Origin: Trichoplax adhaerens
Taxonomy: Eukaryota > Placozoa > Uniplacotomia > Trichoplacea > Trichoplacidae
Assembly (NCBI RefSeq): GCF_000150275.1
Contig: NW_002060946.1
Location: forward strand, 1,625,362-1,689,361
Length of the DNA stretch: 64,000 nucleotides
Reading direction: 5' to 3'
Made by a program: the position numbers and the translations under genes
Part shown: piece after piece, positions 36,640-49,309 of the stretch
How the letters are laid out: every line of letters begins with the position of its first letter
How positions within the stretch are numbered: position 1 is the stretch's first letter
The notes under the pieces: model-generated
Database searches by the model: none
The model's input: the letters and a program-made list of their open reading frames with translations, nothing else
What the model was told of the DNA's origin: nothing

Positions 36640-39600
36640 TTACAGGATTATACAGCAGCTGCAAGTAGACGAATCTGTAGCTTTTTGATTACCTTCAGAG
36701 TTATTGAGAAGTGGAGTTCGTTCACCATGATTAGGTTCTATATTTTCATTTACTTTCTGATCCCAAGTGTCAATGTCGTTGTCTTCTCGAATATTTCGAT
36801 CATTATTTGTGTTATCATACATGGCGTTTGTTACCAACGGGTCTGGTATCGTATTCTGAGAAACATTTGTAGCTTTTATATGATGATTTTGTCCTGTAAG
36901 TGGAGTTACTTCCTCACCTTCATCTCGATTCTGTGAACGTAGTGGTGATTTCTGTTCATGTCCAACTACTTTTATTTCTGGCTCTAATTCCAAAGTACTT
37001 CTTTCTTGAATGTATTGCCCCTCCAATAAATTTCCAGCTAAAACTGTAGCCGCTTCAGAATCCTCCAGTTTAAAGCTAGCATTGTGATTATTTATTTCTT
37101 TAAATCTATTTTTACTATTAACATCACTAGTTGCTTCATCTTTTAATTCCGTCTCGATTATTTTACTGTTAGACTCGCTGTCTACTGGTTGTGGGGAATA
37201 ATCGTTTGATGTATCAGTCGCTATAGCTTTAGCAAACTGTAATTCTTCACTTTTAAGTAATCCTTCTTGGCTTAGTGTATCGGCCAAAGATTGATTTTTC
37301 AACTTATCCATGTCGCTAGTATCTTCCATTAATTCATTGTTACTTATCTCTACTTTATCTTGAACTTCCAATGATGAACTTTGACCATGAGCTTCTTGAG
37401 CGATTTCACTTACTTGCTTTTCAAGGTCCATCTGACTTTCTTCATTATGTTGTAATGGTTGTATTTCATCCACTTTATGATTATATTCCTTTTCTAAGTC
37501 GGCAGTTCCTTGAAAGGTAATTCCTACGGATTCAAATGTTACTCCATCTCCCTCTTGGTAAGTTTCTTCTTTATTGGAACCCCCTTGCTTTTCAAGGTCC
37601 ATTTCACTTTCATCGTTGCGTTGCGATTGTTGTATTTCATCCATCTTGAGATTCTTTTCCTTTTCTAAGTCTACAGCTTGTTGAAAGCTAACTTCTGCAG
37701 ATTCAGATATTACTCCATCTCCATCTTGGTAAGTTTCTTCTTTATTGGAACCTCCTTGCTTTTCAAGGTCCATTTCACTTTCATCGTTGCGTTGCGATTG
37801 TTGTATTTCATCCATCTTGGGATTATTTTCCTTTTCTAAGTCTACAGCTTGTTGAAAGCTAATTTCTGCAGATTCAGATATTACTTCATCTCCTTCTTGC
37901 TGAGTTTCTTCCTTACTGGACTGAGATTCTCTTGTTGTCAGATTCACGATTTCGTTATGATCTGAAATCTCGATACTATTGCTCTCCTTTTGATCGTCAA
38001 CGGTACTTGAATCTCTCTGCAAATCAGGAGAAGTATCATTATCAGAAGAGTGCACAGATATTCGATTTCCTTCACTTTCATTCCTATTTTCTAATTCCAC
38101 TTCTGGGCTCGTATTATTGATCTCTTTTTCAAGATCATCCGATGGAGTAGCATATCCTGTTTCTGCATGTATATCTTCATTATCATCCGTCTTAGCTATT
38201 TCGTTATCATTCATATGCTCTTTTACAGGTAATGAACTGCTCGATTCTATGTCCATTTCTTCATTTATACCTTCTTTAGCTATAGCTAAGGCACCTTGAT
38301 CTTTTTTAGAACTTCCCTATAATTAATGTAATACATAATCCAATATCAATTAAAGCACGTAACTTTTCTAAAATTTAGACATTAGCCGTGATTTACTATC
38401 GTCAAAAGAGCTGCTTACAATTAAGTTATAAATGGTTCTCATCATAAACATTAAACATACCTGATTACTAAGACCATCCTCATCTGATGAGTAATAATAT
38501 AATTGGAAAGGAATAGAGTAAAAATTTAGTTAATATTATAATAATTGCTCATGCTTACATTTGGTAAATATACTGTTAGCTACTACTTTGCCTATAGTTG
38601 ATCAGCAATCTACAGCAATCATTATTGTAATTTTTTCGACTGTTGGAAAGAGTAACAAAATTTAGCGTTGACTATTGCGTGAATCATATCCATTTATCTT
38701 CCGTAATGTCATGATTGTTATTCTGTACCAAACACCGCTAACTTAGATAAACTTCCAGTGTTAAATATATTACTATTTATTAATCAACATAAAGATACCA
38801 AAGTTAATGATCTCTACTATTTGCTATTGATTCTAGTAAAATTGACCCGAGCTCAATTAGTAGCAAGTCGTTAATAATTATAATTTATCTTTAGCTTTAA
38901 CAATTCTACTCGTATTTATCAACATATATCCATCTATACTACGGAATGAATTAATGACAAGTAAATTCGCCAAAATTGTCTTTAGCATGTTAATGAGATC
39001 GCTTTTGCAGTAAATACACTATTGGCAACAGCAATTTACAGCATGAATATGTTATGTATCTTTAGATTGACTAGAGGGAAATCTTCTAGTACTGCACGGT
39101 GTCATGTCGTATGTTAACGCTATTATTTGTGTAGAATTTAGGGTAAGTAAATCATGTAATCTATTTCATTCCTGTAAAAAAGAAACTAAACTAGTGTGTG
39201 ATGGCATTAATACTATATTGCAGATATTTGAGCCCAGCCCCCAAAATTGGGTTTGGATTGTATAATTTGTAAATTAATTCTCTATAAAAGACTGGAGCAC
39301 ATATCAATAGAGTGCTGAGTACTACTCCAAGAGTCTTTTAAAATCATTCTCTGATTTAACTGATAGCTTAATTCCTAGAAGTAAAGCAATTTCGAATGCT
39401 CTGATTCCAGCCGTAAATAACCAATCACGATTAACTGAAATAATATCATGCTGTAAGTCTAGAGGTATCTCACTATGGCTTGCAAGTTACTACGTATCTA
39501 GTGTACCGTTTAAAATCAATTTGCGAGTAAATTAGTGAATTCATTCAATAAATTCGAAAATGACTAACCGAACCTTTCTCAGGTCTACACTTTCATTAGA

Positions 39601-42600
39601 ACAGAGAAACAATTATTACAGCCTCTAAACTATTTGCATACTGTTATAGTGTAAATTGCATCAATTCAATCAAAAATAATTATCAGTTCATTTACCCATT
39701 TGCAACAGTGGACAGCAATAAGACAGCAATAAGAACAGCAAAGATACCGTTAAGTAGTGAAACGCAACATTATACCAGTAGCATGAATAGCTATAACAAA
39801 CTTTAGTGAGTGAAATAATGCTGGAAATGAGGGTAGTTTTGCAATACTTCATGATTAATTCTGAGACTCACGACAGTTGTAGAGATGTCAACAACATCAA
39901 GTTAGTATGCCCAATTAAAATGATTTCCCGTCTATTTTTGTTAGTTTAAGCATTCTCATGTCAATCAAAATGGAAATGGTTAACACAATTTTTTGGTATT
40001 ATATAGTAAATGTCAATTGTGTTAAATTATTACCTGCCATTTTTCTTTTGCAAACTGTTAAAATTAGAGGGATACTGCGTTCAAAATTGTTACTATGCAC
40101 GAGCTTAAGTAATATTAGTAAAGCACGGTGCAAAGATATTTATTTATGAGCATGGGCGGGCTGGGCTGTAGGCCAAAAACAATTTATTAAGAAATGATCA
40201 TTATTAATTCATTGATATTCATTATAATTAGGCAAGTTAACTTAAGTATCTGCCAGCCAGTCTGTGTAGCTATCTGGATGATCGACATTGTCGAAGTTTA
40301 GCACCAGCTAAGTGAGCTATATGGATTTGCAACTCGTTGTAAGAGATACAATTTATTAGATTGACAACAAGTAAGATGGTCTTTAAAAAAAGTCGCATCT
40401 TGATCAAGTAGTTTTATCATCAACAAACCGGTACGAATCCAATATAGACAGATATTGGCAAAACCGAACTATCCTGTACTATGTAACGGTGTACTTGTAA
40501 ACAAATGTAAGAGATTAGATTGATTTATAATTATAACAAGCAAAGATTGAAGACAAGGTTATCACGGTCATTAATCATCAGTTAGTTAATGCAATCGAAA
40601 AATGTAACTGCAGCCACGTAATTAGCTGCTATACAGTAGTGTACTAATCAGATTGCCGATCTACTTGTAAAGATATTAAATTGGATACAACTTGTATCTA
40701 CCATGCAACTTAATTAGTAAATCAATCTACAAATGTTGGTGAAATTTAGCTCTAGCTCTAATATGCTGCATTTGTAAGGGATGCAATGATATAACGGCCG
40801 ATGTATTGATATATCCTTGTACATATCAAGAACATGGGCTTTTATTTATCATTTAAGTCAATTAATAAATCAATCTACAAATGTTGGTGAAATCTAGCTC
40901 TCGCTATAACATACTATGCATCCCTTGGACGGAATGCAACTGATCGATATAAGTACTACAAATATCGATGTAATTAGAGCTAGATTCTACATTATACTAC
41001 GCCTTCCTTGTAAGGAATGCGATTCGTTGGCAGTCAGAAAGAGATCATGAAAGTTAATCACCAAGTCAATACGATGAATTTTGGTAAAAACATGGTCTAA
41101 CTACTTCGCTACAGAGTATTAAGCCAGGATACGATAAGTGAAGATATTGATTATAGTTATCATATCATCGCTGCTATACTGCGTAGAGATTGAATCATTC
41201 TTCCGCTTGATTAAGATAGAATTCAGTTAATACGGAAGTTAACCATCAGTTAATTAATTAGTCCATAGGATAGAAGTTATGGAAATGTTGAAATGGAATC
41301 ATCAGTCTATACGATCGATGTGTAATAAAATTCAACTGACATCATCCGATTTCATGTTCATTTTGCCAGTATGTATTTGATCAGCATGGCTATAGCCGAA
41401 GACTACCACTAGAAGAGAATCTTAATAGTAGTCTTTGCTTTACACGGCTGCTGTCAGAGGTTCGATTTAATAACAACATTAGTTATGTTGTCCAATGCTT
41501 CCTTAAGGCGTTCATACGAAAACTGTTTAACTACAGTAAAACTCCACTTCAATTAGAAGTTAAAAATGACTTTTTGACCAGCCGATCCAACCATCATGTG
41601 CAATCATTTCAATATGGAATCCTGACGAATGTCCAACATAGAAAGATGCACACTATTGCACAGTCATCCAATCTCGACGAGATCATCGATAGCTTGCAAT
41701 AACAACGAACACGACAGGAAACCAATCAAGAAATAAATGAATTTATTAACTACAACGCAATTTGAAATCATTATTCTACATGATAAGACGAAATTAAACC
41801 TTCTGACATGATGGCCAACCATAGTCAGTCGTAAAATAGAAGCAAAGATTGAATCCAGCTTCGAGGGGATAAAGCAATGCTATAACAAAGTTGTCATTCT
41901 TTAGTTATCCAAGCTTAGGCGATTGAACAATTTGAGGATCTCATTTTGAGCGAAGTTGACTATGATTAAGGAAGGCTACCATTATTGTGAACTCAATCGA
42001 AATGAATTTGGATCCAATATACTCTAGCGGTTGGCTGACGTAATGCGAGAGTTTCAATTTTCTGTAAATGATTAAATCATCTTATGATCTCGTTGAAGCG
42101 AAGTCGACAAAGTTTATTCTCCTTGCCGTTCTTGTAGAATCTAAATGAGTCTGGATCCAATTGACTCTAGTAGTTGACCGACGTAACAAGTCTAAATTTT
42201 CTGTCGATGATTTCATCATCTAATGATCTCGTTTATTTAAGCTAAGTCACCTAGAATTATTCCCCTTGCCATTTTTGTGAACGCAATAGGAATTCAAATG
42301 AGTTTGGACTCAATCCACGTACATACTCTAGTGATTGACTGACGTTAAAAGTCTAAAATTTCCCTGTAGATAATTCAACCATTTAATGATCGAAATTTAT
42401 AATAAATTAACCATAACTAAGCTTGTTCTGCCAATCGTTACTGTTGCTAAATAAGTTAGCTATCGGTTACTATTTATTTCGATTTTTTTTTATTCTAACC
42501 TAGCAGTTGATTAATTGAAAACGGACTACCTTTTCCTCACATACTATAGTAGTAATCTCTTCTCACTAATAGATCAAGACAAGAATCCCTAATCGTATTT

Positions 42601-43578
42601 TCCCTAGCACCGAACATAGACAATATATCATCGTTGGTTATGGTTAATCAAATCAGCGATAAAGAATAAATTGAAAGATAGTTATCGTCATCGTTTTCTA
42701 AAACGCAACGTAGAAGTGACCAAATTGTCAAATAGATCCTCTCCGCAATTGGATAAAATAATAAAAAAGTTGAAAGACGAACTTATCGAGTAACTAGTCG
42801 TTTGGTGTTAAATAATAAGCTTGGAGTCTCAATGGCCTTTCAACTGGCAAATTATTCCCATAAATAGTTAATCATTGAAAATCTTTCTCTATTTAATACC
42901 ATACAAATCAATAAGGAAAAATTGATGAATAACGGACGACATGTTGTTCCCTCTCTATTACTTTCTTTTCTACGCTATGATTACAGGTAATCATGATTGA
43001 AATAGCATTTTCTCCTCCTGCAGTGATTGAGCCAGCAAAGGAACAAGTCGTGATTTTATTTCATACCGAGCAGCATGACCTAATTTAAAATCTTGACTGT
43101 TTTATGCTATCCATGCATTTCAATTAGGATAACAGATGAAATGTTGTTACTATTCTATTCTTTTTTTTTTCTATGCTACTAATTACAGGTAGTTCTTGTT
43201 ATGATTGAAATCCAATTTTCCCCTCTTCAAGTGATTAAACCAGCCAAGAAACGAATCGTCATTTCATTTCATACTGAGCAATAAAACCTGATTGAAAACC
43301 TTTGCAGTTTTATACCATTTATCCACGTCAATATGGGATAAGAGATGAAATATTATTCCTATTCTATTCGTTTCTTTTCTATGCTACTGATTACAGGTAG
43401 TTCTTATCCTGATTGAAATTCAATTTTCCCCTCCTCGAATGATTTAAGTAGTAAAAAAAACAAATCGCTATTTCATTTCATGGCACGAAGCAATATTACC
43501 TGGTCCTGCTTTATTATGTTTCTTCTTATGACGATGTTTTTTGGCTTTCTTCTTACTTCGATGCGGTTCGTCGGCCAT
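36640..43578 (-). CDS. acidic repeat protein with C-terminal CaaX box
   Basis: Function unknown. The main exon, 38316-36640, is open for 558 codons. The N-terminus is probably supplied by a 23 bp exon (38483-38461) and a first exon at 43578-43500, which starts with ATG and ends one base into a codon. The 23 bp exon needs exactly that phase, and the join creates an Asp codon, giving 592 residues. Exon 1 is strongly basic (MADEPHRSKKKAKKHRHKKK). The rest is rich in Glu, Asp, Ser and Gln and likely disordered. Three tandem 57-residue repeats lie at about 169-335, with signatures KEETYQ, SFQQAVDLEKE and MDLEKQ. The C-terminus CSCCIIL fits a CaaX box (CIIL, Leu favouring geranylgeranylation) with nearby Cys for palmitoylation, so membrane anchoring is likely. 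Its architecture recalls paralemmin, but I see no sequence proof. If the long intron is wrong, translation could begin at ATG 38256, which has a good context. Confidence 0.7.
37430..37930. repeat. 171 bp in-frame coding repeat, three copies
   Basis: CCTTGCTTTTCAAGGTCCAT occurs at 37583 and 37754 (171 bp apart), with a diverged copy at about 37433. The two right-hand units are almost identical at DNA level, the third is older. They encode the 57-residue repeats of the acidic CaaX protein. Confidence 0.9.
40705..40925. repeat. 152 bp two-copy repeat
   Basis: AATCAATCTACAAATGTTGG followed by GAAAT-TAGCTCT-like sequence occurs near 40719 and 40869. More diverged relatives may extend on both sides (about 40270 and 40970). 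Confidence 0.7.
41940..42420. repeat. ~150 bp degenerate tandem repeat, three to four copies
   Basis: Units contain ACTCTAG followed by GGTTG/AGTTGAC-CTGACGTAA and then GATGATTTCATCATC-like sequence with GATCTCGTT; anchors lie near 42015, 42160 and 42330. Confidence 0.7.
42960..43450. repeat. ~200 bp tandem repeat, three copies
   Basis: ATTACAGGTA-ATGATTGAAAT-CAATTTTCCCCTC words recur at about 42980, 43183 and 43390, each preceded by CTATTCTTT-rich sequence and TGCTA. Confidence 0.75.
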
Positions 43579-44290
43579 GCTAAATAGGGTTTATTAAAGT
43601 CTTCCATATCAATACCAATTATCCTAGTCTAAACATCTAGATTTATCTTTTATTACCAATCAATCTTCTCCTATCGTCTTACCGTATCTTTTAAACCAAT
43701 AATTCCCTTATTTCTGAAAAAAAGAAAGCTTCAAAACTCAACGATGCCTATTCTATCGATAGGGTAATTAGATCGAACGTTAAGAAAATAAGGATGGGGA
43801 AAAAATAAAGCGATCAACTCTTCTACTCTCTTCTTACGCTACCTGAATATCAAGGAGATCGAATGAAGATCCTTTTCTTATACATGTATAGACGATTGTA
43901 GGCCTTTCCACTATGTCAAGAAATATATTTACTTTTTTCAATGAGGCCAAAACTGACGTAATTGGATCAATAATAGAATTCTATATTAAGTAGTATTAAG
44001 AGGAAGAAGAAAGGAATCACATGTCATTTTTTTCTACCTTTGAACTGGTTAAAGTAGTTCATAGTAGGCGTTAACAGGCAATATTTAAATTATTTATTCA
44101 AATACTTCCACTTTACATTCAAGAAATACACCCTATGGACTTTACCGGTACTAGGTGGCAAAAAAATCAACTACAGAAAGGAGAGATTAAGTGTAAGAAA
44201 CCACTGCTTGCATGGTTAACACCTTAACAATAATGACGCTATCAAGAAGGAAGCTGGCAAGATTTCCTACTATTTGTGGATTAGGTTGGT
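43579..44290. other. upstream region of the acidic CaaX gene, no gene seen
   Basis: This interval would contain the promoter and 5' untranslated sequence of the minus-strand gene starting at 43578. No defined element is visible. Confidence 0.35.
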
Positions 44291-45400
44291 TAATTAAACC
44301 CTATTTATCATATCGAATTGTTGATTGCTTACTCAATTACGGCTTTTCAACTTTTTGGAAGGGAAATTGAATCACGCTATCAGCTTGTTCTGTATGCGGT
44401 AGAACGATGGAAGTCATTGGTTTTAACTTACTGGCGATTCAATATAGATGTAAACTTTATTTTTACGCGTATGTAGAGAAAATCTTTTATTGGATAGCCA
44501 ACTGACTAGCATGGGGAAACTTAATCTTGGCTATTGGCTTCTTCCTTAAATACCTATAGTAGTCATTCACTTCAACTTAGCCGATTATGAAGTATAAAAC
44601 TTTCATTTTACGTTTACAAGCCTTCAATTTTGAGGGCAACGTTGCGGCTGGCAAAGCTGGTAAAGACACCCTTGGATAGATCAAATTGACTAGTATGCTA
44701 TCGCCTTACTCTTTATACATTTATGGTAGTTACTAGTTTGAACTTGCCCGGTTATTCAATGCAAAAACTTTATTTTTTACGCCTAGAAAACCATTCCATA
44801 GTTTGATGGTTATGGCTGGTAAAATCTTGGACCGTAAAGACACCCTTGGATATCAAACTAACTAGCATTGAGAAACTAATTTATGCCTTTGGCTTGTTCT
44901 TATACAACTATATTAGACTTGGATTTGGACTCATTGGTTCCAAAACGTATATTTTCGTATGCTAAAAGTTTTCATTTGGAGAGTTGTAACTGATAAAGGC
45001 ATCCTTAGATATCAAATTGCCTAGCATTGGCGATACTTAATCGTACTTTTGGCTTGTTCTTGATACAACGATGGTAGTCGTTGGTTTGAACTTATCCGAT
45101 TATTAAATACACATTTCATTTTTTACGTTTAGAAAGTCCTTCATTTTGAGACTTGGGGTCGTAAAGAAACCTTGAATACCAAACTGACTAACATTGGGAA
45201 ACTTAATCATGCTATTGGCTTGTTCTTTATTTAACGATAGTTATTCATAGGTTTAACTTACCACTTCTTAAAACAAAAAAGCTTTGCTTCGACATATAGG
45301 AACCCTTCAATTTGATAGTTGTTACTGTTAAAAATACCCTTGGATATCAAAACTGAGTAGTATTCTAGCTATGACGGATTAATAAGCAACGGCAGTTAAT
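44290..45400. repeat. degenerate 160-200 bp tandem repeat, about six copies
   Basis: Each unit has GGATA(G)ATCAAA-TGACTAG-AT, then CTTAATC-GGCTTGTTCTT-ATAC and GGTAGTCATT-GGTTT-AACTTA words. Copies start near 44490, 44670, 44850, 45005, 45175 and 45340. Confidence 0.75.
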
Positions 45401-45427
45401 TCTGCGGTAGGTCCCTGTTGCAAGTAC

Positions 45428-45684
45428 AACTGCATGCTCAAATCCTTTGCTGAAACTTTTGATAGATGAATGTTGACGAAATTGTCTAAAATTGAGCATA
45501 TGGGTTCAGATAAACATGTATCATCCTGTCCAAGTTTCAGCACAGGATTTGAGCATGCAGTTCTATTTCTGACGAAGCCTATTCTGCAATCATTGCAACG
45601 GAACCATCAGCTGTTGAAAGTCGTCTATTTCCAATACTTATTACCTACGATAATACCAAATACTACTTTGATATGCTCAATTTT
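45428..45684. mobile_element. nested, interleaved inverted repeats, possible MITE relic
   Basis: Arms of 29 bp at 45428-45456 and 45534-45562 are inverted copies with one mismatch (AACTGCATGCTCAAATCC is the outer part). A second perfect 14 bp inverted pair, AAAATTGAGCATAT and ATATGCTCAATTTT, lies at 45488-45501 and 45671-45684, starting inside the loop of the first. An open frame (45470-45778, plus) overlaps it without resemblance to a transposase. No target duplication was identified. Confidence 0.5.
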
Positions 45685-45784
45685 GAAAGGAAATAATTTC
45701 AGATTGCCTGATAACCGACTATCTATAATGAATAGATGTACTGTATATGCATCACAGATATGTTGGGAATCGCCTTGATAATCG

Positions 45785-47880
45785 GAATTGCTAAAGCTAG
45801 CTCGAGATAGACTTTATGAATAATGACCAGACTTATAAATCCGTCAAAATATCCAATTTATTTAGTTCAAATGATAACTTACCAACAAGTAACATGATAC
45901 AAAACTATACTAAAGCCGATATGTTTACCAACGAGTAATGAGATCAAGTCTAATCAATAACTCTACGCTAGCTCTGTCTCTAGCTTAGCTTGCACAGCTT
46001 TCAACGAAATGCTGTCAATTTTTATGCATCCATATTTAAGTAGGGATTACTAACTTAAGACAATTACACCATATGAGGAATTATATGGAAATCTTGCTAC
46101 GAACATTACTTATTACATCAGCACTAACTACCTTACCTGGACATAACACTATCCATTATTTAGAAATCAATCGTTTGCAAGGTTAGCACCTAGTGGCCAT
46201 CTAAATCAAATTGTTAACAGCTGAAAACCATAAAAACTGCTGACGATAGGATGTGTCAAACTTATACAGTCCATTCATATTAATTAGTTTAATAAATTCA
46301 AGCTTTACCTCCAAGCTACAATAGGCAGCTGTTGATTGTTTCTTAATTAATGCATTTAAAATTCTTAAGTAAAATGGATTAATTCTAGATTGCAATTAAA
46401 ACAATACTAGTAGGAGTATATTTTAAACCTGATTACAGCCAGTCCAAAGTGAAATGTTAATTGTGGTAGTGAAATACTGAATTAGGGCTACTGCTATAAA
46501 ATCATCGCTGCCTTTAATACTAATAAATAAATCATTTATCTCGGGGCGATCCTCAGATTTAACACACAGTCAACATTATACATTTAATGCATAAAATTAG
46601 CAACGTAATACAGTAGTATACTAGTGTAGTCAATTACACATATATTATACGTGGATACATTACAACGCGAAAGTATAATGTAGGAAAGGAATTGAACATC
46701 AATATTAGCTGTATAATATTAACTTTTGGTAAGGATGGAATAAAATACTATTCAAAAACTGTAGTGTAATTTCCATCCATCTTGTTATTGCTTGATCTAG
46801 GTAATACAGTATACACGTATCTATTTTTTATAAACAGTAAAGGGTAGACGAGAACTCGTATACATCTATTGTTGACCAATAATCTCTGTAATAAAGACCC
46901 TCAATGTTCTTCCAACATCATTTTGTTCAACCGTAAGCCATTTTTGCCTCAGGCACTCCTAATTCATTGGAAAAAGCTTCCAACACTTTGATAGTACGAT
47001 TTGTCTAATGTCTATACGTACATAGTGTAAAAGTCCGTCCAGAATTACTAATCGTCAATTGTAATAAAACAAACCGGCATAGGGTGATAATTTTAGAATT
47101 TTATTCCAAAAATTATCATAATTTTTTTATATTGTATCTTGCATACTTTCATGACAGTCAAATGCCGCTCTTAAAATATCTAGTAAATCGAAATCAAACA
47201 ATTAATGATGAAGAAATAAATGCATGCGAAAGATAATTGATTGGCCATAATTTTGACATCACACGCACAGTAAATTGGATAATGAAGAAAACTATGATAT
47301 CGTTCGAATAGGGTTGTACACAAATCACTTTCAATTGATGGTAATAGCTAATTGGTACAGTAATTGATTAAATTTTTCAAGAATTTAAGGAAAGCTATAT
47401 TCGGCATCTATGATATAATGAAATAGGAACAAACATTTAATGCACAACTTTTAAACTAATTCAGTACTGGTTAAAAGTACAGTTTGTACATTCTAAATAT
47501 CAATATTTGGTATTAATCACGTCAAAATGTACTATCTTAATAATATGTCAAATAAAATAAATAATACCATTTCATAAATTATAGATCATAGCTATTCATT
47601 TGGCTAAATGCCGATATATGATATTCTTTGATATTTTCAAGGCCTGTTCATTTTTGCTGTTTGGCGCGCGTTAACCCCTTCAAACGCCTGATGATCTTGA
47701 TGAGCTAAAGTAATAAAAGGCAATTTCAATTTTACGGTTTACGTTAAACATTATTTCTCATTTATCAAGTAAAGCAAGCAATTGGATATCTGGACATACA
47801 CTTGTAATATGCCTGTTCTAGAGTTATAGTCGGTAGCAATTGCTTCAGTTTCCTTTCAATCTAAAATGTTAAATTAGCTT
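45785..47880. other. spacer, no gene seen
   Basis: AT-rich sequence downstream of the minus-strand eIF4E2-like gene. The frame at 46201-46395 has no recognisable feature. Scattered TACAGTA/GTATAC words are the only notable content. Confidence 0.4.
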
Positions 47881-47888
47881 ACTAAATA

Positions 47889-49301
47889 TCAAAGTCGTTC
47901 ACGTTCCGCTGATATTGAGACTACTATATGAAGTGAATTAGTTACATAGGTTATAAAGTTTTCTTTGTTATTTGCGTTAGCATGCCATATTTGTACTACA
48001 TCGCTCTTTTCTCTGATGCTAATGCTTACACCGCATATATCATCATCTAAAGGTGAAATAAAATGTAACAATATTGTCGTACTAGCATTAAGATACGATG
48101 CTACTAAAATACGAGATAAATTACATCATACATAATAATACTACATTCCAATCAATTTTTAACTCAAAAGTATACGCATATATAAATATTGTAATGTTTA
48201 GTAAATACATGGTTTTAAATCTTTGGAAAATTGTTCTCCAATCGAAGCTAATAGAAGCTCCCTCCAGACATCTTCCTTTATAGTAATTGTTCATCAGATT
48301 GATACAATTGCAATAGGTTATGCATTAGCAAGCTAGTAATTACAATAGGTGAAAAAAATATCATTCGTGTCATTAACTACCGTATTCTCCTTAATACAGC
48401 GAGTCTTGTATGAGCCTCCATTACGATTAACAGGATCTTCCCTAAAATAGTTTTACCACATAATACATATAAAGCAATCTTATCCAATATTCAAGTTATG
48501 TTTACGCTACAGCGTTGCAAGAAAGTGGTCATTATTGAGTCCTGATGATATATCTGTTTGTGTTCAATGTAGCATTCTTACCAGATGGGCCGAGTTTCAT
48601 TTCTCATCAAGAAGTAACTGGATCTTAATTTAATGGATGACACTTTGGGAATATGATCATAAACACTCCAGAAACCCTACAATTGAAATGCCAATGGAAA
48701 TGAATAGATGGTAAAAAATGCAATTTCAAAGTGACTGGTAGCTTCCTCATTGCAACACGAGCATCAGCTATTTAAAAAATATGTCTACTGCAGAACTGTA
48801 ATTGAAATCACTGTAGAAATCCTGCAGTCGAAGTAAACCATGACAAAATGTGCAACTTTACTATTGATTTGAAAGTTTAAAGCGTAACTCCGTTCATTCC
48901 ATGATAATATACGTATCATTTTTCTATATATTCGTATAAGCATAAAATTTCCTCCATCTATTCTGTAAGTAGTCTTTCAGCTACATGCTGTAGCAAAGTA
49001 GAGAGATACAGTATAATGTTGCCGTGCTGAACTGACATACTGTAGCAAAGTATAGTGATGTAATGTTGCCGTTCATGCTGACTATGCAGATACTTTATTA
49101 CTTATTACAGAAAAGTCCATCTTCTAAAAAGACTCATGAGTCATCCAAAGTATTTTCTGTGTGATAGCTGGAATTACCTGGATGGTATCAACAGCCATAA
49201 TTTTCTTAAGATTATCCTCATATTGGTCTTTGGACAGGCCATGATAGGTTCTATCCAAATAGAAATACCAATGCATTAATAGAAATTTCTTTGCTTTGCT
49301 G
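47889..49301 (-). CDS. EIF4E2: eIF4E2/4EHP-like cap-binding protein, 5' exon missing
   Basis: Cytoplasmic mRNA 5' cap-binding protein of the eIF4E superfamily. Exons on the minus strand: 49301-49178, 48676-48582, 48441-48381, 48275-48209, 48046-47889, all in phase, ending at TGA 47889. Family marks in order: HWYFYLD (cf. the WYS/WFF strand), [25 protein letters not shown] (Trp73 equivalent), RPIWEDP (Trp102-Glu103 equivalent), [20 protein letters not shown] and [10 protein letters not shown]. The residue matching Trp56 of eIF4E is Tyr (in QYEDNL), as in class II members such as 4EHP. Class II proteins usually repress translation, which is why I prefer eIF4E2 over eIF4E. The GG-x-W of relatives reads GGSY here. 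The first coding exon should lie above 49301, two bases into a codon, but I could not identify it. Confidence 0.82.
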
Positions 49302-49309
49302 CTACACAA

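Larger units (their letters stand above)
38484..43499 (-). other. proposed 5 kb intron of the acidic CaaX gene
   Basis: The donor is AG|GTAATA at 43499 and the acceptor CATCAG ends at 38484 (minus strand). The interval contains no other supported exon. It holds a two-copy repeat (40709-40925, with AATCAATCTACAAATGTTGG twice, 152 bp apart), a roughly 150 bp repeat (41940-42420) and a roughly 200 bp repeat (42960-43450). Confidence 0.45.

Noticed and set aside
45470-45778. A 102-codon plus-strand frame as a possible transposase fragment
   Set aside because: It runs through inverted-repeat arms, and no DDE or other catalytic motif is visible.
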